This document shows, in pieces, positions 32,960-41,812 of a DNA stretch of 64,000 nucleotides (within the stretch, counting starts at the first letter, position 1; every line of letters starts with the position of its first letter). Source of the DNA: DATAGF01 sp963835685 (GTDB taxonomy: Bacteria > Actinomycetota > Thermoleophilia > Miltoncostaeales > Miltoncostaeaceae); the NCBI GenBank assembly GCA_963835685.1, contig CAWIGI010000010.1, positions 186,001 through 250,000 on the forward strand. Direction: 5' to 3'. A program made the position numbers and the translations under genes. A model generated the notes under the pieces. It worked only from the letters and a program-made list of their open reading frames with translations, made no database searches and was not told the DNA's origin.

Positions 32960-34243
32960 TCAGCGCGCGCCCGCGGCCCGGGCGGCGGCCCGGAACGCCT
33001 CTCCCCGCTCCTGGTAGTCCGCGAACTGGTCGAAGCTCGCGCAGCCCGGCGAGAGGAGGACCGTCTCGCCCGCCGCGGCCCGCGCCGCGGCGGCCGCGAC
33101 CGCGGCCTCGACGGTGCCGGAGGCCTCCGCGTCAACCCCGGCGTCGCGCAGGGCGCGCCCGATCTCCTCCCCCGCCTCCCCGACCAGGTAGGCGCGCACG
33201 ACGGCGCCTCGCGCGGCCTGGGCCAGGGCCGCGAAGGGCGTGCCCTTGGCCCGTCCGCCGGCGATCAGGTGCACCCCTCGCGGGTAGGCGTCGAGGGCGG
33301 CGATGGCGGCGTCCGGGTTGGTGGCCTTGGAGTCGTTGACGAAGGCGACGCCTCCGGCCCTCCCCACGGGCTCCAGGCGGTGCGGCACCGGCCGGAAGCT
33401 CGCGAGGCCCTCGGCCAGGGGCGCCGCCTCCAGGCCGGCGTGCGCCGCCAGCGCGGCCGCGGCCATCGCGTTCTCGCGGTTGTGGCGCCCGCGCAGGGCG
33501 ACCTCCTCCCAGGCCACCACCGGCCCGAGCCCGGCGACGTGCAGCCCGCCCTCCGCCCAGGCGACGGCGTCCGGCCCCGGCGGCCCGTCGTAGACCCGCC
33601 GCGACGGCGCCGCCCCGGTCGCCTCGAGGCCCGGGGGCAGGATCGCCAGGTCCCCGGCCTCCTGGGCGGCGAACAGCCGCAGCTTGGCGTCGCGGTAGCC
33701 CTCCAGGCTGCCGTGGCGGTCGAGGTGGTCCGGGGCCAGGTTCAGGAGCGCCGCGGCGAGCGGCCGGAAGGCCTCCACGTCCTCCAGCTGGAAGCTCGAG
33801 CACTCCACCACGAGCCAGGCCTCGGGGTCGGACGCGTCAACCAGGCCCGCCAGCGGCGTGCCCTGGTTGCCGCAGGCGGTCGCCGCGAGGCCGCCGGCGC
33901 GCAGCAGGTGGGCGGTCAGCTCGGTGGTGGTGGTCTTGCCGTTGGTGCCGGTGATCCCGACCAGCGGGTTGGGCAGCTCGCGGGCGGCCAGCTCGATCTC
34001 GCTCCACACCGGCACCCCGGCGGCCCGCGCCCCCAGCACCGGGGCGACGTCGCCGGGGACGCCCGGGCTCTTCACGGCCAGGTCGAGGTCGGGGACCGGC
34101 GCATCCCAGGGGGCGCGCACCTCGATGCCGGCCGCGTCGAGCTCCGGCGCCGAGACCTCGCCGGCGTCCACCGCCACGACCTCCCAGCCCCGCCGGGCGA
34201 GCAGCAGCGCGGCGGCCCGGCCCGAGCGGCCCAGGCCGACCAC
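32960..34243 (-). CDS. murD: UDP-N-acetylmuramoylalanine--D-glutamate ligase
   Basis: This Mur ligase adds D-Glu. N-terminal Rossmann motif VGLGRSGRAAALLLARRG, P-loop GTNGKTTTTELTAHLL, LNLAPDHLDRHGSLEGY, and C-terminal NDSKATNPDAAIAAL and SPGCASFDQFADYQERGEAF are all intact. Length is 427 aa. The GTG start at 34243 has AGGAGG 6 bases upstream, lying inside the 3' end of mraY. The normal GTNGKTTTT P-loop contrasts with the altered one in MurC nearby. Confidence 0.96.
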   Translation of the reverse strand: MVGLGRSGRAAALLLARRGWEVVAVDAGEVSAPELDAAGIEVRAPWDAPVPDLDLAVKSPGVPGDVAPVLGARAAGVPVWSEIELAARELPNPLVGITGTNGKTTTTELTAHLLRAGGLAATACGNQGTPLAGLVDASDPEAWLVVECSSFQLEDVEAFRPLAAALLNLAPDHLDRHGSLEGYRDAKLRLFAAQEAGDLAILPPGLEATGAAPSRRVYDGPPGPDAVAWAEGGLHVAGLGPVVAWEEVALRGRHNRENAMAAAALAAHAGLEAAPLAEGLASFRPVPHRLEPVGRAGGVAFVNDSKATNPDAAIAALDAYPRGVHLIAGGRAKGTPFAALAQAARGAVVRAYLVGEAGEEIGRALRDAGVDAEASGTVEAAVAAAAARAAAGETVLLSPGCASFDQFADYQERGEAFRAAARAAGAR

Positions 34244-34258
34244 CAGCGCCCTCCTGGC

Positions 34259-35239
34259 TCATGCCACCTGGAAGTCGCGGAAGAAGAGCGTGAAGCCCAC
34301 CGCGGCGAAGATCGCCGCGATCAGCCAGAACCGGACGATGATCTTGGTCTCGCTCCAGGCGGCCATCTCGAAGTGGTGGTGGACCGGGGTCATGAGGAAG
34401 ACCCGCCGCCGGAAGCGCTTGAAGACGATCACCTGGACGATGACCGACAGGGCCTCGGCGACGAACATGGCGCCGATCACGATCAGCAGGATCTCGGTCT
34501 TGGTCATCACCGCCATGGCCGCGATCGCCCCGCCGAGGGCGTAGGACCCGGTGTCACCCATGAAGACGGCTGCCGGGAAGGAGTTGAACCAGAGGAAGCC
34601 CACGCACGCGCCGACGAGGGTGGCGCCGAAGATCGCCAGGTCGTTCTGCCCCGCCACGAAGGCGATCCCGGTGTAGGAGAGCAGCACGATCGCCGCGATC
34701 CCGGCCGCGAGGCCGTCCAGGCCGTCGGTCAGGTTCACGGCGTTCGCCGCCCCGGCGACGACCAGGAACACCACCAGGAAGAAGGCCACCGCGCCGATCT
34801 CGAACGATTCGTCGAGCACCGGGATCGTCAGCGTGGTCGGCAGGCCCACCACCTCCACGGCCACGGCCACGAGGACGGCGGCGATCACGAGGAGCGCGAT
34901 CATCCGCCAGCGCGCCGACACGCCGAGCGAGCGCTTCTTGACGATCTTCATCCAGTCGTCGAAGAACCCGATCGCCCCGCAGGCCAGGGTGGCGAACAGC
35001 ACCAGCATGGCCTCGGTGCTGCGGCTCGACAGGATCACGAAGGGCAGCGTCGTGGCCAGCAGGATCAGCAGGCCGCCCATCGTGGGGGTGCCCTGCTTCT
35101 CGGCGTGGGCCTCGGGGATGAGCCCGGGCGGGCGCACGAACTGGCCCACCTCGTTGGCCCGGAGCCAGGCGATGAACTTGGGCCCCAGGAACATCAGCAG
35201 CGTCGCGGCCGAGATCGCCGCGATCAGCACCCGCGGCAC
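34259..35239 (-). CDS. mraY: Phospho-N-acetylmuramoyl-pentapeptide transferase
   Basis: This ten-helix integral membrane enzyme makes lipid I from UDP-MurNAc-pentapeptide and undecaprenyl phosphate. Catalytic loops are present: GTPTMGGL, the DDW motif in GFFDDWMKIVKKRSLGVSAR, NAVNLTDGLDGLAAG, FMGDTGSYALGG, and the His loop VHHHFEMAAWSETKII. Length is 326 aa. The GTG start lies 4 bases after the murF stop, so they are cotranslated. Confidence 0.96.
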   Translation of the reverse strand: MPRVLIAAISAATLLMFLGPKFIAWLRANEVGQFVRPPGLIPEAHAEKQGTPTMGGLLILLATTLPFVILSSRSTEAMLVLFATLACGAIGFFDDWMKIVKKRSLGVSARWRMIALLVIAAVLVAVAVEVVGLPTTLTIPVLDESFEIGAVAFFLVVFLVVAGAANAVNLTDGLDGLAAGIAAIVLLSYTGIAFVAGQNDLAIFGATLVGACVGFLWFNSFPAAVFMGDTGSYALGGAIAAMAVMTKTEILLIVIGAMFVAEALSVIVQVIVFKRFRRRVFLMTPVHHHFEMAAWSETKIIVRFWLIAAIFAAVGFTLFFRDFQVA

Positions 35240-35243
35240 GCGC

Positions 35244-36560
35244 TCAGCCCCCCGCCTCGGGGGCGGCGATGATCTCGCCGATGCGCTCGAGGCGCATCGA
35301 GCGCGATCCCTTGAGCAGCACGACGTCGCCCGGCTGGACCAGGCCGGGCACCGCCTCGATGGCCTCCTCCACCGTCGCGATGTGGACCGACGGCACGCCG
35401 TCGGCGCCGACGACGTAGGCCGCGGCGCGGTCGCCGACGGCGACCAGCATGTCGATCCCCGCGGCCCGCGCGGCCTCTCCCACCTCGCGGTGGTGGCGCT
35501 CCTCCTCCGGCCCGAGCTCCATCATGTCGGCGAGCACCGCCACCCGGCGGCCGTCGCGCCGGGCCAGGTCGGCGAGCGCGGCCCGCATCGCCAGCGGGTT
35601 CGCGTTGTAGCAGTCCTCGATGAGGGTCCCGCCCGCGCTCAGCGGCCGCTCCTGGCCGCGCAGCGCCGACACCGCCACCTCGATGCGCGCCCCGGCCGCC
35701 GGGAGGGCGTCGAGCGCCCGGCAACAGGCGAGCGCGGCGGCCGCGTTCTGGAGCTCCCAGGCCTTGCTCAAGCTCAGGTCGAGGTCCATATCGGGCGCCT
35801 CAGCGAAGCGGATGACCCTCACCTCGGGGTCGAGCGCCGCGATGTGGGGCTCGAGGAGCGGCTCGTCCGCGGGGACGACCGCCGTGCCCCCGGGCCGCAG
35901 CGCCGCCAGGATCTCGGCCTTCGCCGCGGCGACGGCCTCGACCGTCCCGAGCAGCTCGAGGTGCACCGGGCCGACCGAGGTGACGCACGCCACGTCGGGC
36001 GGGGCGAGCGCGGCGAGCTCGGCGATCTGGCCGGCGCCGCGCATCCCCATCTCGACCACGGCCACCTCGCAGCCCTCGGGCAGGCCCGTCAGCGACATCG
36101 GGACGCCGATCTCCGTGTTGAGGTTGCCGGGGGTGCCCTCGGCGGCGACGCCCGCCGCCCGGAGCATGGCGAGCAGGATGTCCTTCGTCGTCGTCTTCCC
36201 CGTCGCGCCCGTGATGCCCACCACGCGGGCGCCGCTGCGCTCGAGGGCCAGCCGGCCTGCCGCCTGCAGCACGGCCACCGGGTCCGGGGCCACGAGGACC
36301 GGCCGCCGCAGGCCCAGGCACTCGCCCTCGATCCAGCGCCACGCCGACTCGCCCACCACGGCGGCGGCGGCGCCGTCGCGGAGCGCGTCGGGGGCGTGCT
36401 GGCCGCCGTCCGCGGTCTCGCCGCGGACCCCCACGAACAGGGCGCCCGGCACCACCTCGCGCGAGTCCACGAACGCGCCCTCGACCTCGGTGTCCGGGCT
36501 GCCCACGGGGAGCCGTGCCTCGGCCCCCGACCTCAAGATCTCGTTGACCGTGAGCCTCAA
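35244..36560 (-). CDS. murF: UDP-MurNAc-tripeptide--D-alanyl-D-alanine ligase
   Basis: This Mur ligase adds D-Ala-D-Ala. Motifs: SREVVPGALFVGVRG, P-loop GITGATGKTTTKD, the Lys-carbamate and Glu region VEMGMRGAGQI, IEDCYNANPLAMRAAL (the usual iDDxYNANP) and VLADMMELG. Length is 438 aa. The start codon is TTG, whose last two bases with the next A form the TGA of murE (TTGA overlap). This weak start may keep MurF synthesis tied to MurE translation. Confidence 0.95.
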   Translation of the reverse strand: MRLTVNEILRSGAEARLPVGSPDTEVEGAFVDSREVVPGALFVGVRGETADGGQHAPDALRDGAAAAVVGESAWRWIEGECLGLRRPVLVAPDPVAVLQAAGRLALERSGARVVGITGATGKTTTKDILLAMLRAAGVAAEGTPGNLNTEIGVPMSLTGLPEGCEVAVVEMGMRGAGQIAELAALAPPDVACVTSVGPVHLELLGTVEAVAAAKAEILAALRPGGTAVVPADEPLLEPHIAALDPEVRVIRFAEAPDMDLDLSLSKAWELQNAAAALACCRALDALPAAGARIEVAVSALRGQERPLSAGGTLIEDCYNANPLAMRAALADLARRDGRRVAVLADMMELGPEEERHHREVGEAARAAGIDMLVAVGDRAAAYVVGADGVPSVHIATVEEAIEAVPGLVQPGDVVLLKGSRSMRLERIGEIIAAPEAGG

Positions 36561-38056
36561 ACCCTCGTCCCCCGGTTCATGGCGCCCTCGATCGCCTCCC
36601 TGGCGACGACGCGGTCGTCGAAGGGGGTCGTCACCCCGTTGCGCTCCTGGCCCTGCTCGTGGCCCTTGCCCGCGATCACCACCACGTCGCCGGCCGCCCC
36701 CTCCTCCACCGCCCAGGCGATCGCGGCGCGGCGGTCGGGCTCCACGACGATCCGGGCCGACCCATCGCGCATGCCGGCGAGGATCTCGTCGATGATGGCG
36801 CCGGGCTCCTCCGAGCGCGGGTTGTCCGAGGTGACGACGGCGACGTCCGAGAGGGCCGCCGCGGCCGCGCCCATCTCGGGGCGCTTCCCCCGGTCGCGGT
36901 CCCCCCCGCAGCCGAAGACGCAGATCAGGCGCCCATCGGCCACCAGCTCGCGCGCCGCCCGCAGCACGTTCTCCACGGAGTCGGGGGTGTGCGCGTAGTT
37001 GACGATGACGGGGAACGGCTGGCCTGCCTCGACCGCCTCGAAGCGGCCGGGGACGCCGCCCACCGAGCCGATCCCGGCCGCGACCGCGTCGTGGGACAGC
37101 CCAAGCAGCTCGCCCACGGCGACGACGCCGGCGAGGTTGGCGAGGTTGAAGCGCCCGCGCAGCCGGCTCTCGATCTCGAGCGGCCCCCGTGGGGTGGCGA
37201 TGCGGGCGGCGATGCCGGTCGCGATGCCCCGCGCCTGGATCGGGCGGACCGGCGCCGGCGCGTCGACCGCATAGCCGAGCGCGTCCGCCTCGCGCGCGAG
37301 GCGGCGGCCGAGCTCGTCGTCGAGGTTCACCGCACCGGGGGGGTCGCCCCCCTCGCCCTCGGGGCGCAGGAACAGGCTCCGCTTGGCCAGGTAGTACTCC
37401 TCGACGGTCGCGTGGTAGTCGAGGTGGTCACGGGTGAGGTTGGTGAAGAGCGCGGCCGCGAACCGGGTGCCGGCCGTGCGCCGCTGGGCGAGGGCGTGCG
37501 AGGACACCTCCATGGCGCAGGCCGCGTCGCCGGCGTCGCGCATCCGCGCGAACAGCTCCTGCAGCTCCACGGCGTCCGGGGTCGTGTGGCGCAGCGCCAG
37601 CGGCCGGCCGCCCACCCGCGCCTCGATCGTGCCGATGAGCCCGCACGGCCGGCCGGCGGCCTCGAGCATCGCCCGCACCAGGAACGACGAGGTGGTCTTG
37701 CCGTTGGTGCCGGTCACGCCCACGACCACGAGGTCCCGGGAGGGGTGGCCGGCGAGCGCGGCGGCGGCGAGCGCCATGCCCACGCGCGCGTCGGCCACGA
37801 CCGCCTGGGGCACGGCGACGTCGAGCTGGCGCTCGACCATGACCGCCGCCGCCCCTCGGGCGACCGCCTCGGGCGCGAAGTCGTGGCCGTCGGCCCGGGT
37901 GCCGCGCAGGGCGCAGAAGAGCGCCCCGGGGCGCGCGTCCTCGGCGCGGTGGACGATCGAGGCGATGGGCGTCGCGGCGGCCTCCGACTCCGGCCGCGAC
38001 GGCGCCGCGACGATGCGCCCTCCGGGACCGGCCTCGATCAGCTCCTGGAGGGTCAT
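36557..38056 (-). CDS. murE: UDP-MurNAc-tripeptide synthetase (meso-DAP adding)
   Basis: This Mur ligase adds the third residue of the stem peptide. P-loop GVTGTNGKTTSSFLV, EVSSHALAQRR, NLTRDHLDYHATVEEYYLAKRSLF and VIVNYAHTPDSVENVL are present. The specificity motif is SDNPRSE: the DNPR form selects meso-diaminopimelate rather than lysine, which predicts a DAP-type cell wall. Length is 499 aa. It has its own leaderless-type -10 element in the 36-base gap after ftsI. Confidence 0.96.
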   Translation of the reverse strand: MTLQELIEAGPGGRIVAAPSRPESEAAATPIASIVHRAEDARPGALFCALRGTRADGHDFAPEAVARGAAAVMVERQLDVAVPQAVVADARVGMALAAAALAGHPSRDLVVVGVTGTNGKTTSSFLVRAMLEAAGRPCGLIGTIEARVGGRPLALRHTTPDAVELQELFARMRDAGDAACAMEVSSHALAQRRTAGTRFAAALFTNLTRDHLDYHATVEEYYLAKRSLFLRPEGEGGDPPGAVNLDDELGRRLAREADALGYAVDAPAPVRPIQARGIATGIAARIATPRGPLEIESRLRGRFNLANLAGVVAVGELLGLSHDAVAAGIGSVGGVPGRFEAVEAGQPFPVIVNYAHTPDSVENVLRAARELVADGRLICVFGCGGDRDRGKRPEMGAAAAALSDVAVVTSDNPRSEEPGAIIDEILAGMRDGSARIVVEPDRRAAIAWAVEEGAAGDVVVIAGKGHEQGQERNGVTTPFDDRVVAREAIEGAMNRGTRV

Positions 38057-38066
38057 GCGGGCGCGG

Positions 38067-38072
38067 ATCCTA
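38067..38072 (-). promoter_or_regulatory. -10 element TAGGAT before murE
   Basis: TAGGAT lies 10 bases before the murE ATG in the only sizeable gap of the rsmH-to-murD stretch. It suggests a second entry point for transcription of murE-murF-mraY-murD. No clear -35 is seen. Confidence 0.4.
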
Positions 38073-38092
38073 CCAGAGGCGACGGACGGCCA

Positions 38093-39826
38093 TCATGGCG
38101 CGATGTTCAGCGTTTGCAGGGAGAACGCGGTGATGTCCTCGAACGCCGGCGCCGCCACCTGGCCCCCGTAGTAGGCGCCTCCGGGCTCGTCGACGACCAC
38201 CGAGATCACGAGCTGGGGGTCGTTCGCGGGGACGTAGCCCACGAACGACGAGGTGAACAGCGCGCTGCTGTACTCGCCGGTCTGGGGATCGATCTTGTTG
38301 GCGGTGCCGGTCTTGCCCGCCACCTGGTAGCCCTCGACCTGGGCCAGGCTGCCGGTGCCGTCCGGGGAGACCACCCCGCGCAGCATGCGGTCCAGCGTGC
38401 GCGCCGTCCGCGCGGTCATGATCTGGCGCCCCGGGGCGTGGCCGACGGGCACCCCGCCGACGCGGTCCACCAGGTGGGGCTCCACCAGCCGGCCGCCGTT
38501 GGCGACCGCGGCGTAGACGCGCGTGAGCTGCGCCAGGGTCACGCCGATCCCCTGGCCGATCGGGATGTTGATGATGGACGTGCCGGACCAGCGCTCCAGC
38601 GGCAGCACCAGCCCCTCGACCTCGCCCGGATAGTCGATGCCGGTGCGGCTGCCGAACCCGAACCGCTCGATCCACGCCTGCAGGCGCGCGGCCCCGACGC
38701 GCTCGGCGATGAAGACCGTGCCGATGTTGCTTGATTGAGCAAGGATCTCGGAGGCGGACAGCGTCACGGGGGGCCGCTCGTGGGCGTCGCGCAGGGTGCG
38801 GTCGTAGCGCGTGATCTCGGTCGGCAGCGCGAAGGTCGTGCCGGGCAGGACCCTCCGGTCCTCGAGCGCCGCCGCCATCGTCACCACCTTGAAGGTGGAC
38901 CCGGGCTCGAACGTGTCGGTGACCGGCCGGTTGCGCTCCAGCTCCTGGACGATCCGGCCGCGGCGGTTGGGGTTGAACCGGGGGACGGTCGCCATCGCGA
39001 GCACCGCGCCGGTGCGCGGGTCCATGACGATGCCCGTCGCGCTCCTGGCGCCGTACTCCTCGCGCGTGGCCGCGAGGGTGCGCTCGACGCGGTCCTGGAT
39101 CCTCGGATCGAGGGTCAGCTGGACGTTCTGGCCGGGTTCGGGCTCGCGGTCCTCGAGCATTTGGATCGAGTTGCCGAGCAGGTCGCGCACCTCCACGCGG
39201 TGGCCGGGCTCGCCCGTGAGCGCCTCGTCAACCTGGCGCTCCATCCCCGAGATCCCCTCGTGGGTGTCCCCGGTCAGCCCGACGAGCTGCGACGCCTGCG
39301 GGCCGCCGGGGTAGAAGCGCTGCCAGGTGTCGGAGAAGTCGATCCCGGGCAGGTCGAGCTTCTTCGCCTGGTCGGCGAGCGCCGGGGGCACGTTGCGCGC
39401 GAGGACCACGTAGCCGCCGGGCCGGGCGAGGGCGTTGGCGATGTCGTTCGGGTCGCGCTCGATCGCCGGGCCCAGCTTCGCGGCGGTGCCCTGGGGGTCG
39501 GTGACCAGGTAGGGCGTGGCGGTGACGTCCACGGCGAGCCGGTCGATCGCCAGGTCGGCCCCGTTGCGGGCCTGGATCGCGCCGCGCTGGGCGGGCAGAT
39601 CGGCCTCGAAGCGGTTCTGCCGGACGCCGCGGTCCGAGAGGTCTCCCGCGCGCACGGTTCCCAGCCACGCCGCGCGGATGGCGAGGATGCCCAGCAGGAC
39701 GATCGCGACGCCGGCGAGCAGGCGGACGCGGCTCGAGCGCGCCCGCGTGGCCGGGGGCTTCGCGCGGCCGCCGGCCGGGGGGCGCCGGCGCCGTGGGGGC
39801 GGCCGGCGCGAGGATCCGGCCGCCAT
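38093..39826 (-). CDS. ftsI: Division-specific transpeptidase FtsI (PBP3, class B)
   Basis: This penicillin-binding protein crosslinks septal peptidoglycan. A basic Pro-rich cytoplasmic tail precedes one membrane helix at about 37-52. The pedestal domain contains RGAIQARNGADLA. The transpeptidase motifs are SxxK at Ser310-Lys313 (GSTFK), SxN at 365-367 (SSN) and KTGT at 505-508. Length is 577 aa. There is no PASTA domain. The start ATG lies 3 bases after the ftsL stop. Confidence 0.95.
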   Translation of the reverse strand: MAAGSSRRPPPRRRRPPAGGRAKPPATRARSSRVRLLAGVAIVLLGILAIRAAWLGTVRAGDLSDRGVRQNRFEADLPAQRGAIQARNGADLAIDRLAVDVTATPYLVTDPQGTAAKLGPAIERDPNDIANALARPGGYVVLARNVPPALADQAKKLDLPGIDFSDTWQRFYPGGPQASQLVGLTGDTHEGISGMERQVDEALTGEPGHRVEVRDLLGNSIQMLEDREPEPGQNVQLTLDPRIQDRVERTLAATREEYGARSATGIVMDPRTGAVLAMATVPRFNPNRRGRIVQELERNRPVTDTFEPGSTFKVVTMAAALEDRRVLPGTTFALPTEITRYDRTLRDAHERPPVTLSASEILAQSSNIGTVFIAERVGAARLQAWIERFGFGSRTGIDYPGEVEGLVLPLERWSGTSIINIPIGQGIGVTLAQLTRVYAAVANGGRLVEPHLVDRVGGVPVGHAPGRQIMTARTARTLDRMLRGVVSPDGTGSLAQVEGYQVAGKTGTANKIDPQTGEYSSALFTSSFVGYVPANDPQLVISVVVDEPGGAYYGGQVAAPAFEDITAFSLQTLNIAP

Positions 39827-39829
39827 GGC

Positions 39830-40222
39830 CTACGGCGCCCCGGCGTCCAGTCGCGTGCCGTCCAGGTACGTGACCTCGGAGCTCGGCGGCGAGACCATGC
39901 CCAGGCGCTTCTCGGCCCGCGCGATGACGGTCGCGTTGCGCTGCTCGAAGCGGCTCTTGAGGCGCGCCGTCTCGGCCTCGACGCTGCGCGCCCGCTCGAT
40001 GACCTTGCCGGTCTCGTGGGTCAGGGTGAGCTTGGCGACGTTGATCCAGACGATCCCGCCGAGCACGAGGGCGATGATCGGGATCGCCACGCGCCCCAGG
40101 CGCAGCCGCGCGCGGCGTCCGGCGCGCGCCGGCCGCGGCCCGGCGGCGGGGGACGAGGGGCGGGTCCGCGGCCGTGACCGGCCGGGCGCGGGGGCCGGGC
40201 GCGGGGCGGCGCGCGTGCTCAC
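39830..40222 (-). CDS. ftsL: FtsL-like septum formation protein
   Basis: This small bitopic protein of 130 aa has a Pro/Arg-rich cytoplasmic part, one helix (GRVAIPIIALVLGGIVWINV) and an extracellular coiled coil (ARSVEAETARLKSRFEQRNATVIARAEKRLGMV) ending in a short tail. The RAEKRLGMV segment is the usual end of FtsL/FtsB coiled coils. Position between rsmH and ftsI is diagnostic. It would pair with FtsB and FtsQ to activate FtsWI. The GTG start overlaps the rsmH stop by GTGA, which rules out longer upstream starts. Confidence 0.85.
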   Translation of the reverse strand: MSTRAAPRPAPAPGRSRPRTRPSSPAAGPRPARAGRRARLRLGRVAIPIIALVLGGIVWINVAKLTLTHETGKVIERARSVEAETARLKSRFEQRNATVIARAEKRLGMVSPPSSEVTYLDGTRLDAGAP

Positions 40223-41196
40223 GCCCCGTCCCCGGTCCGCCGGAGGGCGCGGAGGCGCGCCGGCCGCGCGCGCGGGTTGCGGTCGAGCTCGGCCTGGCGC
40301 GGACGCAGGGCCTTGGGCGCCAGCAGGGCCGCCTCGGCAACCCGGCCGCACCCGCAGACCGGCAGGTCCGGCGGGCAGATGCAGCCCTGGCAGCGGGCGC
40401 GCATGAACCCCTTGACCATGCGGTCCTCGAGCGAATGGAAGGCGATGACCGCCATTCGCCCGCCGGGCGCGAGCAGGTCGAAGGCGGACTCGAGCCCGCG
40501 CTCCAGGCTGCCGAGCTCGTCGTTGACCGCGATCCGCAGGGCCTGGAACACCCGCTTGGCCGGGTGGCCGCCGGCGAAGAGCGCCGGCGTCGGCACGGCC
40601 GAGCGCACGACCTCCACGAGGTCCCCGGTGGTCGCGATCGGCGCCTCGCGCCGGCGCCGGACGATGGCGCGCGCGATCGGCCGCGCGTAGCGCTCCTCGC
40701 CGTAGGCCCGGATGATCTCGGCGAGCTCGGCCTCGGGGGCCTCGGCGACGAGGTCCGCGGCGGACCGGTCACGGCCCGGATCCATGCGCATGTCGAGCGG
40801 CGCCTGGCGCGAGTACGAGAAGCCGCGCTCGGGCTGGTCAACCTGCATGGAGGAGAGGCCGAGGTCCATCAGGATCGCGTCCGCACGCACGCCCTGCTCG
40901 GCGAGCCGCGGCAGGGCGTCGGCGAAGTTGGCCCGGACGAAGCGGGTCTCGCAGACCACGTCCTCGGCGAGGTCGGAGAACCAGGCGGCGGCCTCGGGAT
41001 CCTGGTCGATGGCGATGTAGCGCCCGTCCTCGCCCAGCGACGGGGCGATGCGGCGGGCGTGCCCGCCGGCGCCGAAGGTGGCGTCCACCACGGTCTCCCC
41101 GGCTCGCGGCGCGAGCAGGCGGACCACCTCGTCGGCCAGCACGGGCTCGTGCCCGCGGGCGTGCCTACGGGACTCGACCGGCAAGGCGCTTGGCAC
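40219..41196 (-). CDS. rsmH: 16S rRNA (cytosine1402-N4)-methyltransferase
   Basis: This SAM-dependent enzyme (formerly MraW) methylates 16S rRNA. Motifs include HEPVLADEVVRLL, SAM-binding VVDATFGAGGHARRI, AIDQDPEAAAW, ILMDLGLSSMQVDQPERGFSY, VFQALRIAVNDEL and IAFHSLEDRMVKGFM. A Cys-rich insert (RCQGCICPPDLPVCGCG) near residue 285 is typical of actinobacterial and some other forms. Length is 325 aa. Its GTG start overlaps the mraZ end by 32 bases. Confidence 0.95.
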   Translation of the reverse strand: MPSALPVESRRHARGHEPVLADEVVRLLAPRAGETVVDATFGAGGHARRIAPSLGEDGRYIAIDQDPEAAAWFSDLAEDVVCETRFVRANFADALPRLAEQGVRADAILMDLGLSSMQVDQPERGFSYSRQAPLDMRMDPGRDRSAADLVAEAPEAELAEIIRAYGEERYARPIARAIVRRRREAPIATTGDLVEVVRSAVPTPALFAGGHPAKRVFQALRIAVNDELGSLERGLESAFDLLAPGGRMAVIAFHSLEDRMVKGFMRARCQGCICPPDLPVCGCGRVAEAALLAPKALRPRQAELDRNPRARPARLRALRRTGDGA

Positions 41197-41617
41197 GAGC
41201 GGACACCCCCTCTCGACGCAGCTCGGAGAAGCGGTCGGCGAGGCGGGACGGCTCCCAGACCTCGAGGTACTCGCCGACGCCCACGACCCTCACCTTGCGG
41301 CCCTCGATCCCGGCGTGCTCGCGAAGCTCGGCCGCGACGGGGATGCGGCCCTGGCCGTCGAGCTCGTGGTCGTAGGCCCCCGAGATCAGGAAGCGGCTCA
41401 GCTCACGGGCACCGTCGTCGAGCACGCTCATGGCGCCGAAGGTGCGCTCGAGGAGGCTGGACCAGTCCGCGGTCGGCACGAGGATCAGCCCGTCGTCGAG
41501 CCACCAGCCGATCGTCGCGCCCTCGGAGAAGGGCTCCCGCAGCCGGGCGGGAATTGCCAGGCGGTAGCGATCGTCGAGGCTGCACTCGTACGTCCCGCTG
41601 AGCAGCCGGCGTTGCAT
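41165..41617 (-). CDS. mraZ: Transcriptional regulator MraZ
   Basis: This is the conserved first gene of the dcw cluster, an AbrB-like DNA-binding protein that forms rings and represses its own promoter. It carries two copies of the SpoVT/AbrB fold: SGTYECSLDDRYRLAIPARLRE and SGAYDHELDGQGRIPVAAELRE, each with the DxxGRxxxP-type signature. Length is 150 aa from the ATG at 41617. That start is fixed by the -10 element 7 bases upstream. Three putative MraZ boxes overlap the promoter and predict autorepression of the whole cluster. Confidence 0.95.
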   Translation of the reverse strand: MQRRLLSGTYECSLDDRYRLAIPARLREPFSEGATIGWWLDDGLILVPTADWSSLLERTFGAMSVLDDGARELSRFLISGAYDHELDGQGRIPVAAELREHAGIEGRKVRVVGVGEYLEVWEPSRLADRFSELRREGVSARAKRLAGRVP

Positions 41618-41620
41618 GGG

Positions 41621-41653
41621 CCCCACGCTACCCCACATCACCCCACTTGACAA
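41621..41653 (-). promoter_or_regulatory. dcw (mraZ) promoter with three MraZ boxes
   Basis: On the minus strand TTGTCA (41648-41653), a 17-base spacer and TAGCGT (41625-41630) form a near-consensus promoter ending 7 bases before the ATG. Within it TGGGG occurs three times at exact 10-bp steps (41641-41645, 41631-41635, 41621-41625). This matches the known MraZ target, direct repeats TGGGN spaced by 5 bases. The boxes cover the spacer, -10 region and start, so MraZ binding would shut the promoter. Confidence 0.85.
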
Positions 41654-41768
41654 TCCCGCTTCCCCCGATGCCCACCGGGATCTGCCGATCGCGGCGCACC
41701 CGCAACGCGCGCCAGCAGGAGGCGCGCGCGCAACCGGCGTTGCGCGAGTCCGCGAGGTGCAGCGGAAA

Positions 41769-41804
41769 GGAACACTTGTTCGCGTCCGAGGCCCGAACTA
41801 CAGT
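41769..41804 (+). promoter_or_regulatory. Promoter with LexA-like box, upstream of a small membrane protein
   Basis: TTGTTC (41776-41781), a 17-base spacer and TACAGT (41799-41804) form a promoter ending 8 bases before the ATG at 41813. The -35 lies inside GGAAC-ACTT-GTTCG (41769-41782), one base off the LexA consensus. About two one-mismatch sites are expected by chance in 64 kb; the exact placement over a -35 is what makes this one interesting. Confidence 0.5.
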
Positions 41805-41812
41805 TCCCCGCG

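Noticed and set aside
39830..40351. Longer ftsL starting at 40351
   Set aside because: It would overlap rsmH by ~130 bases with an Arg/Pro-rich out-of-frame stretch; the GTGA overlap start at 40222 fits the cluster.
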